From Aestuariivivens insulae (GTDB lineage: Bacteria > Bacteroidota > Bacteroidia > Flavobacteriales > Flavobacteriaceae), in the NCBI RefSeq assembly GCF_022662195.1, contig NZ_JAKMCS010000020.1:1-56184 (forward strand): 56,184 nucleotides of DNA. The letters are read 5' to 3'. A program made the translations under genes and the position numbers. Positions 8,672 through 19,231 of this stretch are shown here, piece by piece (positions within the stretch are counted from its first letter, which is position 1; every line of letters starts with the position of its first letter). The notes beneath the pieces are model-generated. The model was not told the origin of the DNA and ran no database searches. It worked only from the letters and a program-made list of their open reading frames with translations.

Positions 8672-9067
8672 ATGGAACAGCTTACCTTAACCACACCGGC
8701 CTTACTTTTTTCTGCCATCTCATTAATTATGCTGGCTTATACCAACAGATTTTTAGCCTATGCTACAGTAATTAGAAGTTTGCATGACAAATACGTTCAA
8801 AAAAAGGATTCTGTTTTAATTGCCCAAATAGAAAACATAAAACAACGCTTATACCTAACCCGTTCTATGCAAATTTTTGGAATCACCAGCTTACTGCTTT
8901 GCGTACTAACTATGTTTTTAATTTACATACAGCAACACACCATAGCTATTTGGGTATTTGGACTGGCTTTGCTTTTGCTTATCTTATCCCTTGTACTTTT
9001 AATTGTTGAAATCCAAATTTCGGTAAAAGCACTAGAGTACCATATTAGTGATATTGAGAATAATTAA
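8672..9067 (+). CDS. DUF2721 family membrane protein
   Basis: A 131-residue inner-membrane protein with three hydrophobic segments: near the N-terminus (LLFSAISLIMLAYTNRFLAY) and two near the end (about 65-83 and 92-112). Charged residues lie between the first and second, as expected for DUF2721. An open frame extends 37 codons upstream, but that part is not family-like, and the ATG at 8672 lies just after a -7-like box. Function is unknown. It converges on valS, with a shared inverted repeat between the genes. Confidence 0.75.
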   Translation: MEQLTLTTPALLFSAISLIMLAYTNRFLAYATVIRSLHDKYVQKKDSVLIAQIENIKQRLYLTRSMQIFGITSLLLCVLTMFLIYIQQHTIAIWVFGLALLLLILSLVLLIVEIQISVKALEYHISDIENN

Positions 9068-9068
9068 G

Positions 9069-9101
9069 GTTTGGTGTCTTCGACAACCTTAGACACCAAA
9101 C
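9069..9101. terminator. Inverted repeat between convergent genes, likely bidirectional terminator
   Basis: An 11-bp perfect stem (GTTTGGTGTCT / AGACACCAAAC) with an 11-nt loop lies between the stops of the DUF2721 gene (9067) and valS (9111). There is no strong T run on either side, so the terminator role rests on position. Confidence 0.5.
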
Positions 9102-9110
9102 TATACTTAT

Positions 9111-11750
9111 TTAGCTTAAACTCGCCAAACTTGCTTTAAGAGTTTCTATTTTTGCCAAAGCATCGGCTTCTTTTTTGCGCTCTCCAGCTACAACTTGTTC
9201 TGGCGCATTATTTACAAAGCGCTCATTAGCCAATTTCTTTTGTACCGACTTTAAGAACCCTTCGGTATAATTAAGCTCCTCGGTTAACTTATTAATTTCT
9301 TCTTCAACATTTATGGTGTCTAATGAAATGGGGACAAAATATTCATTGGATTTTACACGGAAACTCATTGCCCCGTCTATTTTGTCTTCAGAATATGATA
9401 GGTTTTCTACATGCCCCAACTTTTTGATGACCTCATCAAAACCGTTTGTAGCGTTTTCATTATTAATAACAACCAAATCTATCGCATCCTTAAACGGCAT
9501 ATTTTTTTCTTTCCGAATCGTCCTTATACCCGAAACCACTTCCGAAGCAAAATCGAATTGATTGACAAGCGCTTCGTTGGCCTCTTCTATCTTAGGGTAC
9601 TTAGCAATGATCAAAGCATTTTCTGGCGTACGCTCCTTTATGGTTTGCCAAATCTCTTCAGTAATAAATGGCATAAAAGGATGTAATATTTTTAAGTTAT
9701 CTTCAAAAATGGCAATAAGTTGATGGTATGTCTTGGCATCAATAGGTTGCCCGTAAGCTGGTTTTACGATCTCCAATAACCAGCCACAGAAATCATCATA
9801 AATCAATTTATAGATAGCCATTAATGCATCACTTAAACGGTACTTGCTATAATGGTCTTCAATTTCTGCCAAAACTTGGTTAAACCTAGCCTTATACCAT
9901 GCTAAAGCAATCGTACTGTGTTCTGGTTGTTCGATTTCTTCAGACGCCTCCCAAAGCGTGGTTAAATAAAATGCGCTCCATACTTTGTTGCCCAATCCCC
10001 TACCTTGCTGGCAAAGCGCTTCATCGAACAACAAATCGTTACCTGCCGCCGAACTCAACAATAAGCCTACACGAACACCATCTGCTCCATAGTCTTCAAT
10101 CAATTTCAGGGCATCTGGAGAATTACCTAAAGATTTGGACATTTTACGACGCTGTTTGTCGCGCACCAAGCCTGTTAAATATACATTTTCAAAAGGACGC
10201 TCGCCTTTGTATTCATAGCCAGCAATAATCATACGGGCCACCCAGAAAAATAAAATATCCGGTCCTGTTACCAAGTCATTAGTTGGGTAGTAATATTTTA
10301 TCTCTTCGTTTTCAGGGTTTCTAATACCATCAAAAACACTCATTGGCCATAACCAAGAGGAGAACCAGGTATCCAAGGCATCTTCATCCTGCCTCAAATT
10401 GGCTATGGTTAACTCATGATTATTGGTTTTCGCTTTGGCCAGTTCCAGAGCTTGCTCTTTGGTTTCGGCCACAACAAAATCTTCCTTGCCATCACCATAG
10501 TAATACGCAGGTATTTGTTGTCCCCACCATAACTGACGCGAAATATTCCAATCGCGAATATTCTCCATCCAATGGCGATAGGTATTTTCAAATTTTTTAG
10601 GGAATAATTTTACTTCTCTATCCTCTCCCAAAACCGCCTCTATTGCCGGCTTGGCCAACGCTTCCATCTTTAGGAACCATTGGTCTGACAGCCTTGGCTC
10701 TATAACACATTTGGTCCTTTCGGAAGTCCCTACCTTATTGGTATGCTGCTCTATTTTAACCAAATAGCCCTTTGCTTCCAGCTCTTTTGTTATTTCTTTT
10801 CTTACTACAAAACGATCTTTCCCCTGATAGTGCAATCCGTAGGAGTTTAAGGTAGCATCATCATTAAAAATGTCTATCACCTCTAAGTTGTGCTTATCAC
10901 CCAAAGCCTTGTCATTTTCGTCATGTGCAGGGGTTACTTTCAAACATCCCGTCCCAAATTCAACATCAACATAATCATCTTCAATAATTGGGATTTCCCT
11001 TTCACATAAAGGTACTATGGCTTTTTTACCTTTTAAATGCGTAAAACGTTCATCATTTGGGTTTATACAAATTGCAGTATCGCCTAAAATGGTTTCTGGT
11101 CTTGTGGTGGCAATCGTTACTTTGTCATCTGCCCCTACAATTTCATACTGTAAATAGTATAGGTTCCCTTGGCGTTCTTCGTAGATCACCTCTTCATCGG
11201 ACAAGGTTGTTTTGGCCTCAGGATCCCAATTAACCATACGGTAGCCCCTATATATCAATCCTTTGTTGTATAGGTCTACAAAAACCCTAATAACAGACTC
11301 AGACAATGCTGGATCCATCGTAAACGCTGTTCTTTCCCAATCACAAGAAGCACCTAACTTCTTTAACTGCTCTAGAATAATACCTCCATATTCATGCTTC
11401 CACTCCCAGGCATGTTTTAAAAACTCCTCTCTGGTTAAATCATTCTTATTAATGCCCTGCTCTTTTAGCTTTGCAACCACCTTTGCTTCGGTTGCAATAG
11501 AGGCATGGTCTGTTCCCGGCACCCAACAGGCATTTTTGCCTTGTAACCTGGCACGTCGAATTAACACATCCTGTATGGTATTGTTAAGCATATGTCCCAT
11601 GTGCAATACCCCTGTAACATTGGGCGGTGGTATAACAATAGTGTAAGGTTCCCGTTCGTCTGGTGTAGAATGAAAATAATCATGTTTCATCCAGTAATCG
11701 TACCATTTACCTTCTACCTGGCTTGCATCATATTTTGATGGAATTTGCAT
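9111..11750 (-). CDS. valS: Valyl-tRNA synthetase
   Basis: A class Ia aminoacyl-tRNA synthetase of 879 residues, normal for ValRS, that charges tRNA-Val in the cytoplasm. It shows [13 protein letters not shown] (41-53) with the HMGH active-site motif at 50-53, the editing (CP1) domain around 190-340 including [15 protein letters not shown], the KMSKS loop at 536-540, the anticodon-binding domain after about 600, and the C-terminal coiled coil (about 815-879) typical of ValRS. The gene stands alone: a likely -7 box lies upstream at 11780-11787, and it converges with the DUF2721 gene downstream. Single copy and complete. Confidence 0.97.
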   Translation of the reverse strand: MQIPSKYDASQVEGKWYDYWMKHDYFHSTPDEREPYTIVIPPPNVTGVLHMGHMLNNTIQDVLIRRARLQGKNACWVPGTDHASIATEAKVVAKLKEQGINKNDLTREEFLKHAWEWKHEYGGIILEQLKKLGASCDWERTAFTMDPALSESVIRVFVDLYNKGLIYRGYRMVNWDPEAKTTLSDEEVIYEERQGNLYYLQYEIVGADDKVTIATTRPETILGDTAICINPNDERFTHLKGKKAIVPLCEREIPIIEDDYVDVEFGTGCLKVTPAHDENDKALGDKHNLEVIDIFNDDATLNSYGLHYQGKDRFVVRKEITKELEAKGYLVKIEQHTNKVGTSERTKCVIEPRLSDQWFLKMEALAKPAIEAVLGEDREVKLFPKKFENTYRHWMENIRDWNISRQLWWGQQIPAYYYGDGKEDFVVAETKEQALELAKAKTNNHELTIANLRQDEDALDTWFSSWLWPMSVFDGIRNPENEEIKYYYPTNDLVTGPDILFFWVARMIIAGYEYKGERPFENVYLTGLVRDKQRRKMSKSLGNSPDALKLIEDYGADGVRVGLLLSSAAGNDLLFDEALCQQGRGLGNKVWSAFYLTTLWEASEEIEQPEHSTIALAWYKARFNQVLAEIEDHYSKYRLSDALMAIYKLIYDDFCGWLLEIVKPAYGQPIDAKTYHQLIAIFEDNLKILHPFMPFITEEIWQTIKERTPENALIIAKYPKIEEANEALVNQFDFASEVVSGIRTIRKEKNMPFKDAIDLVVINNENATNGFDEVIKKLGHVENLSYSEDKIDGAMSFRVKSNEYFVPISLDTINVEEEINKLTEELNYTEGFLKSVQKKLANERFVNNAPEQVVAGERKKEADALAKIETLKASLASLS

Positions 11751-11779
11751 ACTTTGGAATAGTTTTTGACATTAATTTG

Positions 11780-11787
11780 CAAAAGTA
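11780..11787 (-). promoter_or_regulatory. Putative -7 promoter box of valS
   Basis: On the minus strand TACTTTTG matches TAnnTTTG and ends 29 bp before the valS ATG, a sensible leader length. The -33 region is weak. Confidence 0.45.
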
Positions 11788-11916
11788 CTCATATTTCTTT
11801 AGCTGTGAAATGAGCATTATTAAAATATTTTATCTAAAATTCAACACAAAAACAGCAAAATGCAGAATATACTTTTAATAGTGTTGAATATGTTAATACA
11901 CGTGCATTATATCTAA

Positions 11917-11924
11917 TATTTTTG
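11917..11924 (+). promoter_or_regulatory. Putative -7 promoter box of the DUF1573 gene
   Basis: TATTTTTG fits TAnnTTTG and would give a leader of roughly 95 nt before the ATG at 12026. It overlaps the right arm (11920-11930) of an 11-bp inverted repeat whose left arm is AAACAGCAAAA at 11850-11860. The repeat might be an operator, but this is weak evidence. Confidence 0.3.
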
Positions 11925-12025
11925 CTGTTTGCCAAAAAAGTAAGTATGTTTGACTTGGTTTTGAAACCGAAATACTATAAAATAGACTTTATAAATATTA
12001 AATTAATTAACTAAAATATAAAGAG

Positions 12026-12445
12026 ATGAAACAATTAATTACAATGGTTTGTATCGGTTTATTGAGTTTTTCAATCCATGCACAAGCCAAAATTGAATTC
12101 AAAACAGAAACTATTGATTATGGTACTATTGAAAAAGGCGCTAATGGTGTTCGTGTTTTTGAATTCACCAATACAGGAGACGAGCCTCTTATTATATCTC
12201 AAGTAAAATCAAGTTGTGGTTGTACCATCCCCAAAAAACCAAAGGATCCTATTTTACCTGGTAAAACCGGTGAAATTGAAGTGAAGTACGACACCAATAG
12301 AGTAAACCCCATTAGAAAGACCATAACCGTTATTTCTAATGCCGAAACACCTACCGTAGCCCTAAAAATTAAAGGTTTGGTTATAGACCCCAATAAAGAA
12401 AGTGTACTGGAAAAGAAAGATAAAAAAAGCATTGTGCAACAATAA
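12026..12445 (+). CDS. Secreted DUF1573 protein (Ig-like/ASH fold)
   Basis: A 139-residue exported protein. Signal peptide MKQLITMVCIGLLSFSIHAQ is followed by one DUF1573 domain with the signatures YGTIEKGANGVRVFEFTNTG and SCGCTIPKKP. The fold is an ASH/MSP-like immunoglobulin sandwich, probably periplasmic or outer-membrane-associated. These proteins are very common in Bacteroidota and have no firm function. It has its own terminator just downstream and a lone promoter region, so it is monocistronic. Confidence 0.88.
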   Translation: MKQLITMVCIGLLSFSIHAQAKIEFKTETIDYGTIEKGANGVRVFEFTNTGDEPLIISQVKSSCGCTIPKKPKDPILPGKTGEIEVKYDTNRVNPIRKTITVISNAETPTVALKIKGLVIDPNKESVLEKKDKKSIVQQ

Positions 12446-12466
12446 ACCTAAAAATAAAGATAAAGC

Positions 12467-12497
12467 AAACCCGAATAGAGATCTATTCGGGTTTTTT
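12467..12497 (+). terminator. Intrinsic terminator after the DUF1573 gene
   Basis: A 12-bp perfect stem (AAACCCGAATAG / CTATTCGGGTTT) with loop AGAT is followed by TTT on the plus strand, 21 bp after the stop codon. Confidence 0.85.
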
Positions 12498-12680
12498 GTT
12501 GCTCTAAAGATGATATACCTGCATAAATAAAACTCTCTAATAGCACAGCTGTCTTTTAATTAATTGATATGCCAAATTATTTGTTTATTTACATATACCT
12601 CAACTCACTTTCTAGCAAACCTCGCTAGTCAAAAAATAATTTAATGACGTCAAGCACTAAAGTTTTTTTGATTTAAAGTT

Positions 12681-14216
12681 CTAAGGTTTTATCAATTCCA
12701 ATGGTTGTCCATTTTTTTCAGGATATAATGCGCTTTTATCTTTCATTTCAACAATCAAAGCTTCCATCATCAACTTAAGTTGCTTAACATTTTTATCAGA
12801 TAAATTATTGAACTCAAACGGATCCTCCTTTAAATTATAAAGCTCATAGTCTGGGGAGCCATCAATTTGAAAATGATATATAATCTTCCAATCCGATTTA
12901 ACCATACTTGTAAAATAACTGGAACGATGACTATGGGGAAAATGATTAAGAAATAATTCATTACGTTTATGATTCTTTCGATTGCTCAATTGATCCTGCA
13001 GAGAGAATCCATCTAAAATATACCCTTCTTTTTTATTCACTTTGGCCACTCTACACAGTGTTGGAAATATATCGAGGATAGTTCCCATTTGTTGCTGAAT
13101 GGCATTTTGTTTAATTATGGTTTCTTTTTGACAAAAAGCATCTTTATTTGGTGTAATCCATGATGCTATAAATGGAACTCTCATACCACCTTCCCAATGA
13201 TTCCCTTTTTTACCTTTTATTGGTGATGAACTACTATAGCCTTCTTTGACAGGTAAAGGTGCATCCGAGCCATTGTCCCCCAGAAATAGAATTAAGGTAT
13301 TCTCGCCCAATCCCAACTTTTTAACATGCTGTATAATATCACCAAGAGATTTATCTATTCCTTCAATTAAAGTTGCATAGGCTTGTGCATTTGGCGATTT
13401 ACCAGAGTCCTTATAGTGATCACTAAAACGAGGATCTGATTGAAAAGGGGCATGGACCGCATAATGCGCCATATTAAGAAAAAAAGGCTTTCCTTCTTCC
13501 TTTGCCTTTGTTATTTCAAATATCGCTTCTAATGTTAATGCCTCTGTGAGAAATATATCTTTACCATGGTATTTTTCTAAACCCTCTACAGCTCTTGCCT
13601 TATTACCTGCTATATGCCCAAATCCATCTGCACCAAAATAACTACCTGGTTGACCTATAGAACTACCGCCAATATTGATATCGAAACCTAAATTAAGTGG
13701 ATCTTCTCCTTCGCTGTTAAAAGGTCCAAAGTGCGCTTTGCCCACATGAATTGTCCTATAGCCCTGTTGTTGCAAAACTCGTGGAAGTGTAACCGATGCT
13801 TTGGTTAGTCCCTTCCAGTTCCAATCTTTGGGGCCAAATTCATTTTTATTATTTTCTTCAGACTTAATCCAATTGGTTGCTTTGTGTCGTGCAGAGTTCT
13901 GGCCCGTAAGGATTGAAATTCGTGTTGGAGAACAAACAGAATGGGCATAAAAGTTTGTAAATCGAATACCTTGTTTGGCAAACATTTCCATATTGGGCGT
14001 TCTGTAAAAATCATTTAACGAATGTTTCTCTGGTTTTCCATCAGAACCTGTTAAAAAGGGAACTGAAGTATCCATTAGTCCCATATCATCTACAAGAAAA
14101 ACGATAATGTTTGGAGGGATACTTTCTCTTGATTGACCCACACATGGTGTTAAGCTTAGTAATGTTACAAACATTAAAGCTATAAGTTCTATTTTCAGTT
14201 TCAATTTATGTTGCAT
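12681..14216 (-). CDS. Secreted formylglycine sulfatase (S1 family, arylsulfatase A-like)
   Basis: A 511-residue sulfatase with a signal peptide (about 1-28). Metal-binding aspartates appear in VFLVDDMG (D43, D44). The maturation motif is C-S-P-T-R with Cys95, the residue converted to formylglycine. Further signatures are HVGKAHFG and FLGDNGSD (second metal site), and a C-terminal subdomain with YELYNLKEDPFEFNNL. It hydrolyses sulfate esters, most likely on a glycan, and needs an anaerobic-type maturase not in this window. It follows the FG-GAP/ASPIC lipoprotein by 32 bp and closes the SusCD operon, which points to a sulfated polysaccharide or glycoconjugate substrate. The exact substrate cannot be read from sequence. 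Confidence 0.9.
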   Translation of the reverse strand: MQHKLKLKIELIALMFVTLLSLTPCVGQSRESIPPNIIVFLVDDMGLMDTSVPFLTGSDGKPEKHSLNDFYRTPNMEMFAKQGIRFTNFYAHSVCSPTRISILTGQNSARHKATNWIKSEENNKNEFGPKDWNWKGLTKASVTLPRVLQQQGYRTIHVGKAHFGPFNSEGEDPLNLGFDINIGGSSIGQPGSYFGADGFGHIAGNKARAVEGLEKYHGKDIFLTEALTLEAIFEITKAKEEGKPFFLNMAHYAVHAPFQSDPRFSDHYKDSGKSPNAQAYATLIEGIDKSLGDIIQHVKKLGLGENTLILFLGDNGSDAPLPVKEGYSSSSPIKGKKGNHWEGGMRVPFIASWITPNKDAFCQKETIIKQNAIQQQMGTILDIFPTLCRVAKVNKKEGYILDGFSLQDQLSNRKNHKRNELFLNHFPHSHRSSYFTSMVKSDWKIIYHFQIDGSPDYELYNLKEDPFEFNNLSDKNVKQLKLMMEALIVEMKDKSALYPEKNGQPLELIKP

Positions 14217-14248
14217 AATACATCTTATACTTTATTAATAAATAATTC

Positions 14249-17200
14249 CTAGTTATGGTCAAAAGCATAAAATTTTAACGATTCATTGTTTCTCACAAAA
14301 ACCAGTCTATCCTTTCCGTTAGCACCTTTTAACATATTCACTTGCTTCACTTGTCCATCGACCAACAAACCACTGTGAAAAGCAGGCAAAGCTTTAAAAG
14401 TAGAGTCTCCTCCTTTGAGGAACAATCCATAACTGGCATCATTCCGAGGAGTTTCAACTTCCGATCCATATAAATTTCCAGCAACTATAATATCAAGATA
14501 TCCGTCTTTATCAAAATCGAAATTTAAAATACTATTAATTGATGACAGCTGCGATTTTTTATCTAACGGGACACCCTTCATTTTTTGTTCATTTCCTGCA
14601 TTTTCAAAATACATACTCGAAAAATTTGAAGCCTTATAATTTAAAGCACTACCTAAGTTATTAGTACCATAAACCTGTACCAAAGTAGCTTTTCCAAAGG
14701 CATCATACGACTTAAATTTATCCTTAATAAAGGGCATTTCATTAGAGGAACACTGCCGTCCTCTTAACGGGTATAAATCACCCCCATTATAATAACCAAG
14801 AACTATATCCAAATCGCCCGAATCATCGAAGTCTTTAGTGTAGATATCGAAAGTTTCTTCTTTTGATGCTTTGTATTTATAATTTAACCCAAGGTTACCG
14901 CATACCAAGTCTACATCACCATCGTTATCGAAATCTGCTGCTGAGACACTGTTCCACCAACCTACTTCTTCATTCAAACCATATCTATCCGTTTGATCTG
15001 CAAAGGCTCCATCTTCATTAATAAAAATTTTAATAGGCATCCACTCTCCAACAATCACTATATCTATCAATTGATCTTCATTTATATAGGCCCAAGCTGC
15101 ATCTGTAACCATTCCTAAATCCTTAAGATCTGTAAATATCTCTTTTGAAGCATCAACAAAACTTATGCTTCTATCTTCTGACCTGTTTTCTAATAAATAA
15201 CTATCAGCCGGGTACGGGTACCTTTTTGGTATTTGTCGCCCTCCAACAAACAAATCTTCATCCCCATCATTATCATAATCAAAAGCTCGCACACATGATC
15301 CACTGGTAAAAAATTCTGGAAGGGCTCCAGTTGTTCTTACAAATCTTCCATTATCATTTTCATACAGCCTGTCTTGGTAATGCTCTGAATTTTCTTCACG
15401 TTCATTTCCACCACTAACCACATATAAGTCTAAATCTCCATCATTATCTGCATCAAAAAAAGTTGCGCCTACATCTTCAAAATCCCTGTCCTTAAAAAAA
15501 TCAAGATTGTTTTTGGCTTCTTTAAAAGAACCGTCATTATCTTGAATAAATATCTTTCCCGAATGACCGAGGGCTCCTCCAATATAAAAATCATCCATAC
15601 CATCTGAATTTAAATCTCCAACTGCAAAAGCAGGCCCTTGTTCAGACATTTTATGTGGCAATAGGCTTTCCTGTTCAAAATCATTATAACTATTTTCCTC
15701 ATGCCTATATTGAATCAAATCTGTTGATATTTCTTTAAATAGTTTATCTTCATCAACAGCCCCTACATTATCAACAACATATGCATTCTTATAATCTATT
15801 AGAAGTGTTTGATTAGCTTTTACACCATTAAATGTTTGAACTTTCCCATCATTCCAAACCACCCTAATTTCTTCAACCACATTTGCTTTATCCAATCCAA
15901 AATGCAAACAATTTCCAACAGAAGATTGAAAACCTCTAGTATTATAGTGCTCCTTCATTTGTTGGTTGCCACCACTGCTTACATATACTTTTGTTCCAAC
16001 ACCCATTGTATTACCTTTGGGACCGTTTAACCTTAATTTCAAATAATTCCTGCCACCTTTTTCTGATTCATTGTTTTTATAGACATGAGCGAAATCATCC
16101 ATATTATTAACAACAATATCTACATCGCCGTCATTATCAAAATCTGCATAGGCTGCCCCATTGGAGGCAGTAAGTATACTGTCCAATTGTTGAATGCCAT
16201 TTACTTTAGAAAAAGTTAGATCTCCTTGGTTCATAAAAAAATAATTGGTCTTCTTTCTTGTTGGCATCTTAGCCATTATATGGGATATATAGGCTTCTTT
16301 ATTTATTGTCTTATTTTTTGAAAGTTCTTCTCTTACTTTCTTATGATACTTTAGAAAATCATTATTTCTAAAATCCCTCTTTATTCCATTAGAAATAAAA
16401 ATGTCCTGCCAGCCATCATTATTCATATCAAAGAATAAAGGGGCCCAACTCCAGTCTGTATTGGAAATATTCGCTAGGTGTGCGGTCTCAGAAAAAAACG
16501 GGGTTTCTTTATCTAAACCAGTTCCATTGTTTGTTTGAAGTGTATTGAACATATATTGATAATGCAGGCCTAAATCAACATGGTTATAAAACCTGTCTAT
16601 ATCCATACCACTCATACTGGTTTTTATACCGTAGTTATCTTCGGAAACCATATCGACACTCATAATATCCAGCAAGCCATCATTATTGTAATCTGCGGCG
16701 TCATTCCCCATGGAGAAAAATGAGATATGATTAGTAGCTTCTTTAATTTTTTCTGAAAAGGTCCCGTTGCGGTTATTAAGATATAAATGGTCTTTTCCTG
16801 AAAAATCATGACTTACATATACATCTGGCCAATTATCATTATTAAAATCACCAATAGCTAAACCCAACCCATATCCCAATCGGTTATTGATAATTCCTTT
16901 TTCTTCGGTTACGTCAATAAACTTAGAATTATCATTTATATAAAGACGCTCTCCACTTAATTCTCCTTTAGTCTTAAGGTAATGCTCTAATTGTGCATCA
17001 CCATATATTTCTACATCATGATTAATTAAAAACATGTCCAAATCACCATCCTGGTCATAATCAAAAAAGGCAGCTTGAGTAGAAAACTCTTCTATATCGA
17101 GAAGATAGTCTTTCGCCATTTCTTTAAAAATTGGCACACCATTTTTATCGTTCCCCTGGTTTACAAAAAGTTCATTACGTCTTTTATTGGGGTCTTTAAA

Positions 17201-17632
17201 TTTACCTGAAGCACATACATAAATATCTAAAAGCCCATCGGAGTTAATATCTACTGTCGTTACCCCTGTTGGAAAAACAGCCTTTCCTTGTACCCCTGAA
17301 GTATTAGTCACATCATCAAATTTAAGATTGCCTTTGTTGAGATATAACTTGTTTGAATCTAAGTTTGATATAAAATAAATATCTGGAAGCTCATCATTAT
17401 TAAAATCACCTACTGCAACACCAGCCCCATTATAATAATATTCGTAAAAGAGCCCATTCATATATAAGGTTTCTTTTAGATCATTTCTAAAAAAGATATT
17501 GGTTTGCTCTGGACTGCAAAAAGAAAATGAAGGCACATTATTAGCGTGTTTCAATTTCTCTTTTTTTCTGCAGGAGAAAAGCGTGATTACCATTAAAAAT
17601 AAACTATAAAAAAAACACCTTGTCAAATTCAT
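14249..17632 (-). CDS. Giant FG-GAP (VCBS) repeat lipoprotein with ASPIC/UnbV domain, CRTAC1-like
   Basis: About 1127 residues from the chosen start. The frame is open 14 codons further up, but the start at 17632 gives a good lipoprotein signal ending in VITLFSC (Cys21). The body consists of many FG-GAP/VCBS units with calcium-loop motifs such as DFNNDELPD, DINSDGLLD, DYDQDGDLD and DNDGDLDL, folding as beta-propellers. In the middle, about residues 545-630, is an ASPIC/UnbV module (NYLKLRLNGPKGNTMGVGTK, then VRVVWNDGK-like text); more FG-GAP units follow. Such proteins are surface lipoproteins, probably binding carbohydrate or protein with Ca2+. It lies between susD and a sulfatase and should belong to the same uptake operon. 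No catalytic motif is visible. Confidence 0.85.
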   Translation of the reverse strand: MNLTRCFFYSLFLMVITLFSCRKKEKLKHANNVPSFSFCSPEQTNIFFRNDLKETLYMNGLFYEYYYNGAGVAVGDFNNDELPDIYFISNLDSNKLYLNKGNLKFDDVTNTSGVQGKAVFPTGVTTVDINSDGLLDIYVCASGKFKDPNKRRNELFVNQGNDKNGVPIFKEMAKDYLLDIEEFSTQAAFFDYDQDGDLDMFLINHDVEIYGDAQLEHYLKTKGELSGERLYINDNSKFIDVTEEKGIINNRLGYGLGLAIGDFNNDNWPDVYVSHDFSGKDHLYLNNRNGTFSEKIKEATNHISFFSMGNDAADYNNDGLLDIMSVDMVSEDNYGIKTSMSGMDIDRFYNHVDLGLHYQYMFNTLQTNNGTGLDKETPFFSETAHLANISNTDWSWAPLFFDMNNDGWQDIFISNGIKRDFRNNDFLKYHKKVREELSKNKTINKEAYISHIMAKMPTRKKTNYFFMNQGDLTFSKVNGIQQLDSILTASNGAAYADFDNDGDVDIVVNNMDDFAHVYKNNESEKGGRNYLKLRLNGPKGNTMGVGTKVYVSSGGNQQMKEHYNTRGFQSSVGNCLHFGLDKANVVEEIRVVWNDGKVQTFNGVKANQTLLIDYKNAYVVDNVGAVDEDKLFKEISTDLIQYRHEENSYNDFEQESLLPHKMSEQGPAFAVGDLNSDGMDDFYIGGALGHSGKIFIQDNDGSFKEAKNNLDFFKDRDFEDVGATFFDADNDGDLDLYVVSGGNEREENSEHYQDRLYENDNGRFVRTTGALPEFFTSGSCVRAFDYDNDGDEDLFVGGRQIPKRYPYPADSYLLENRSEDRSISFVDASKEIFTDLKDLGMVTDAAWAYINEDQLIDIVIVGEWMPIKIFINEDGAFADQTDRYGLNEEVGWWNSVSAADFDNDGDVDLVCGNLGLNYKYKASKEETFDIYTKDFDDSGDLDIVLGYYNGGDLYPLRGRQCSSNEMPFIKDKFKSYDAFGKATLVQVYGTNNLGSALNYKASNFSSMYFENAGNEQKMKGVPLDKKSQLSSINSILNFDFDKDGYLDIIVAGNLYGSEVETPRNDASYGLFLKGGDSTFKALPAFHSGLLVDGQVKQVNMLKGANGKDRLVFVRNNESLKFYAFDHN

Positions 17633-17747
17633 TAAGCCTAATTTTATTATTAAGAATGGGCGTGCAGCAACCACAATTCATTTCCAATAATTAAATGAAA
17701 GACCAGAAGCATTTTTGCTAATGGTCTTTCAAATTAATCACTATAAT

Positions 17748-19220
17748 TTAATATCCAGGATTCTGTTCAATACTTCCCTCCGAAATCTCCACCTCTCTTG
17801 CCGGTACTGGCATTAAAACATGGTGCGATTGTATATTGGCTCCAGGCACATCCAACCACGGTTCTTGGGCGTTTTGAATAGTCTCTACGAAAATACCCCA
17901 CCTCAACAGGTCGAATTTCCTAATACCTTCAAAACCAAGTTCCGTGGCACGTTCTTTTCGCAATGCTGTTCTAAATTCATCTTGTGTTAAGCCCGAAAGA
18001 GGTGGCAATCCAGCACGTTCTCTCACTTTATTTATAAATGGATAAGCGTTGGTTGGGCCATTCAATTCATTTTCCGCTTCAGCCCTCATTAGCAGAACAT
18101 CTGAATAACGAATCACATAGGTATTCTGGCTTCCATTATTACCTCTTGGTGAATCACCTCCTATGTTCAAGTATTTTCCAGTAATTGGCCCTGCCCCTGG
18201 GGATCTTGGAGATTCCAATACGTTACCATTTAATTCGGTTACATAGCTTATATCTTTTCTATTATCACCTGGTTCAAACATATCTAAATAATCACTAGTA
18301 GGAAGCATATTTTCCCATCCTCCACCAATAGCATTGACACCTCCTACTTCGGTATCCCGGGAGGCCACCCAGCTCTGCTTAAAATCGGGACGTTCATCTT
18401 GTTGAAACTGAATATCAAATACATTTTCATTAACACTTCCTCCGTCCAACCCTGGCAACAATACATATTCTGCATTTTGAGACCATAAAGCTTCATAATC
18501 TGCCACCAAGCCGTACTGTCCAGAAGCTATAACTTCTTCTGCTCTGTTATTGGCATCGGCCCATTCGTTTTGCGTTAAATGCACACGTGCCAACATGGCT
18601 GTAGCGGCTCCTTTTGTAGCCCTACCTGCATCTGTACTTCCATAACTTAAAGGCAATACTGCAATTGCATCTGTGAGGTCTTGCTCAATTAAATTATAAA
18701 CTTCTGCAACAGTGTTACGGGTAATCCCTACTAAGTCATCGGGTTGGGCAACTGTGGTTAATATAGGAACACCCCCATAAACCCTTACCAACTCGAAGTA
18801 ATAAAATGCTCTTAAAAATTTCGCTTCACCAATTAATCTCGATTTCAAGTTTTCATTCATGCTCACTGCCGGCACAAATTCAATCACACTATTGGCCAAT
18901 GCCACTCCTTGATAATTTTGTTGCCACATGACAGTTGCATCTCCATTGTTAGCATTTAAATCAAGAAACCATGATACTGGCCGTTTATTATGCTGTCCCT
19001 GGAATGCGATATCACTAGGAGTAAACCCATAATAGAATGAGATAATACTGTTATGCAGTCTAGTATAAGCGGCTGTTGTAGCTGCAATTGCATCAGATTC
19101 GCTTTCAGGAAAACTACCAGGCACTAAGAAATCCAAAGGTTCTTCTGTTATTATGTCTTCGCATGATATCAGTGCTATACTGCTCATTAGAAATACTATA
19201 TATAATTTTATTCTTCTCAT
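17748..19220 (-). CDS. SusD/RagB-type surface nutrient-binding lipoprotein
   Basis: About 490 residues, typical of SusD. I chose the start at 19220 rather than the longer frame because it gives a clean lipoprotein signal, MRRIKLYIVFLMSSIALISC with the lipid-bearing Cys20, and starts 11 bp after the susC stop. Family signs are FYYFELVRVYGGVPI, TKGAATAMLARVHL (TPR-like helices) and the C-terminal RKERATELGFEGIRKFDLLRWG. SusD caps the SusC barrel on the cell surface and captures glycan or peptide ligands. The pair with SusC marks a polysaccharide-utilisation-like locus, although no glycoside hydrolase is present. Confidence 0.94.
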   Translation of the reverse strand: MRRIKLYIVFLMSSIALISCEDIITEEPLDFLVPGSFPESESDAIAATTAAYTRLHNSIISFYYGFTPSDIAFQGQHNKRPVSWFLDLNANNGDATVMWQQNYQGVALANSVIEFVPAVSMNENLKSRLIGEAKFLRAFYYFELVRVYGGVPILTTVAQPDDLVGITRNTVAEVYNLIEQDLTDAIAVLPLSYGSTDAGRATKGAATAMLARVHLTQNEWADANNRAEEVIASGQYGLVADYEALWSQNAEYVLLPGLDGGSVNENVFDIQFQQDERPDFKQSWVASRDTEVGGVNAIGGGWENMLPTSDYLDMFEPGDNRKDISYVTELNGNVLESPRSPGAGPITGKYLNIGGDSPRGNNGSQNTYVIRYSDVLLMRAEAENELNGPTNAYPFINKVRERAGLPPLSGLTQDEFRTALRKERATELGFEGIRKFDLLRWGIFVETIQNAQEPWLDVPGANIQSHHVLMPVPAREVEISEGSIEQNPGY

Positions 19221-19231
19221 CTTAATTTTTT

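Noticed and set aside
9313-9686. Small plus-strand frames within valS
   Set aside because: They are antisense to a well-conserved synthetase and show no family features.
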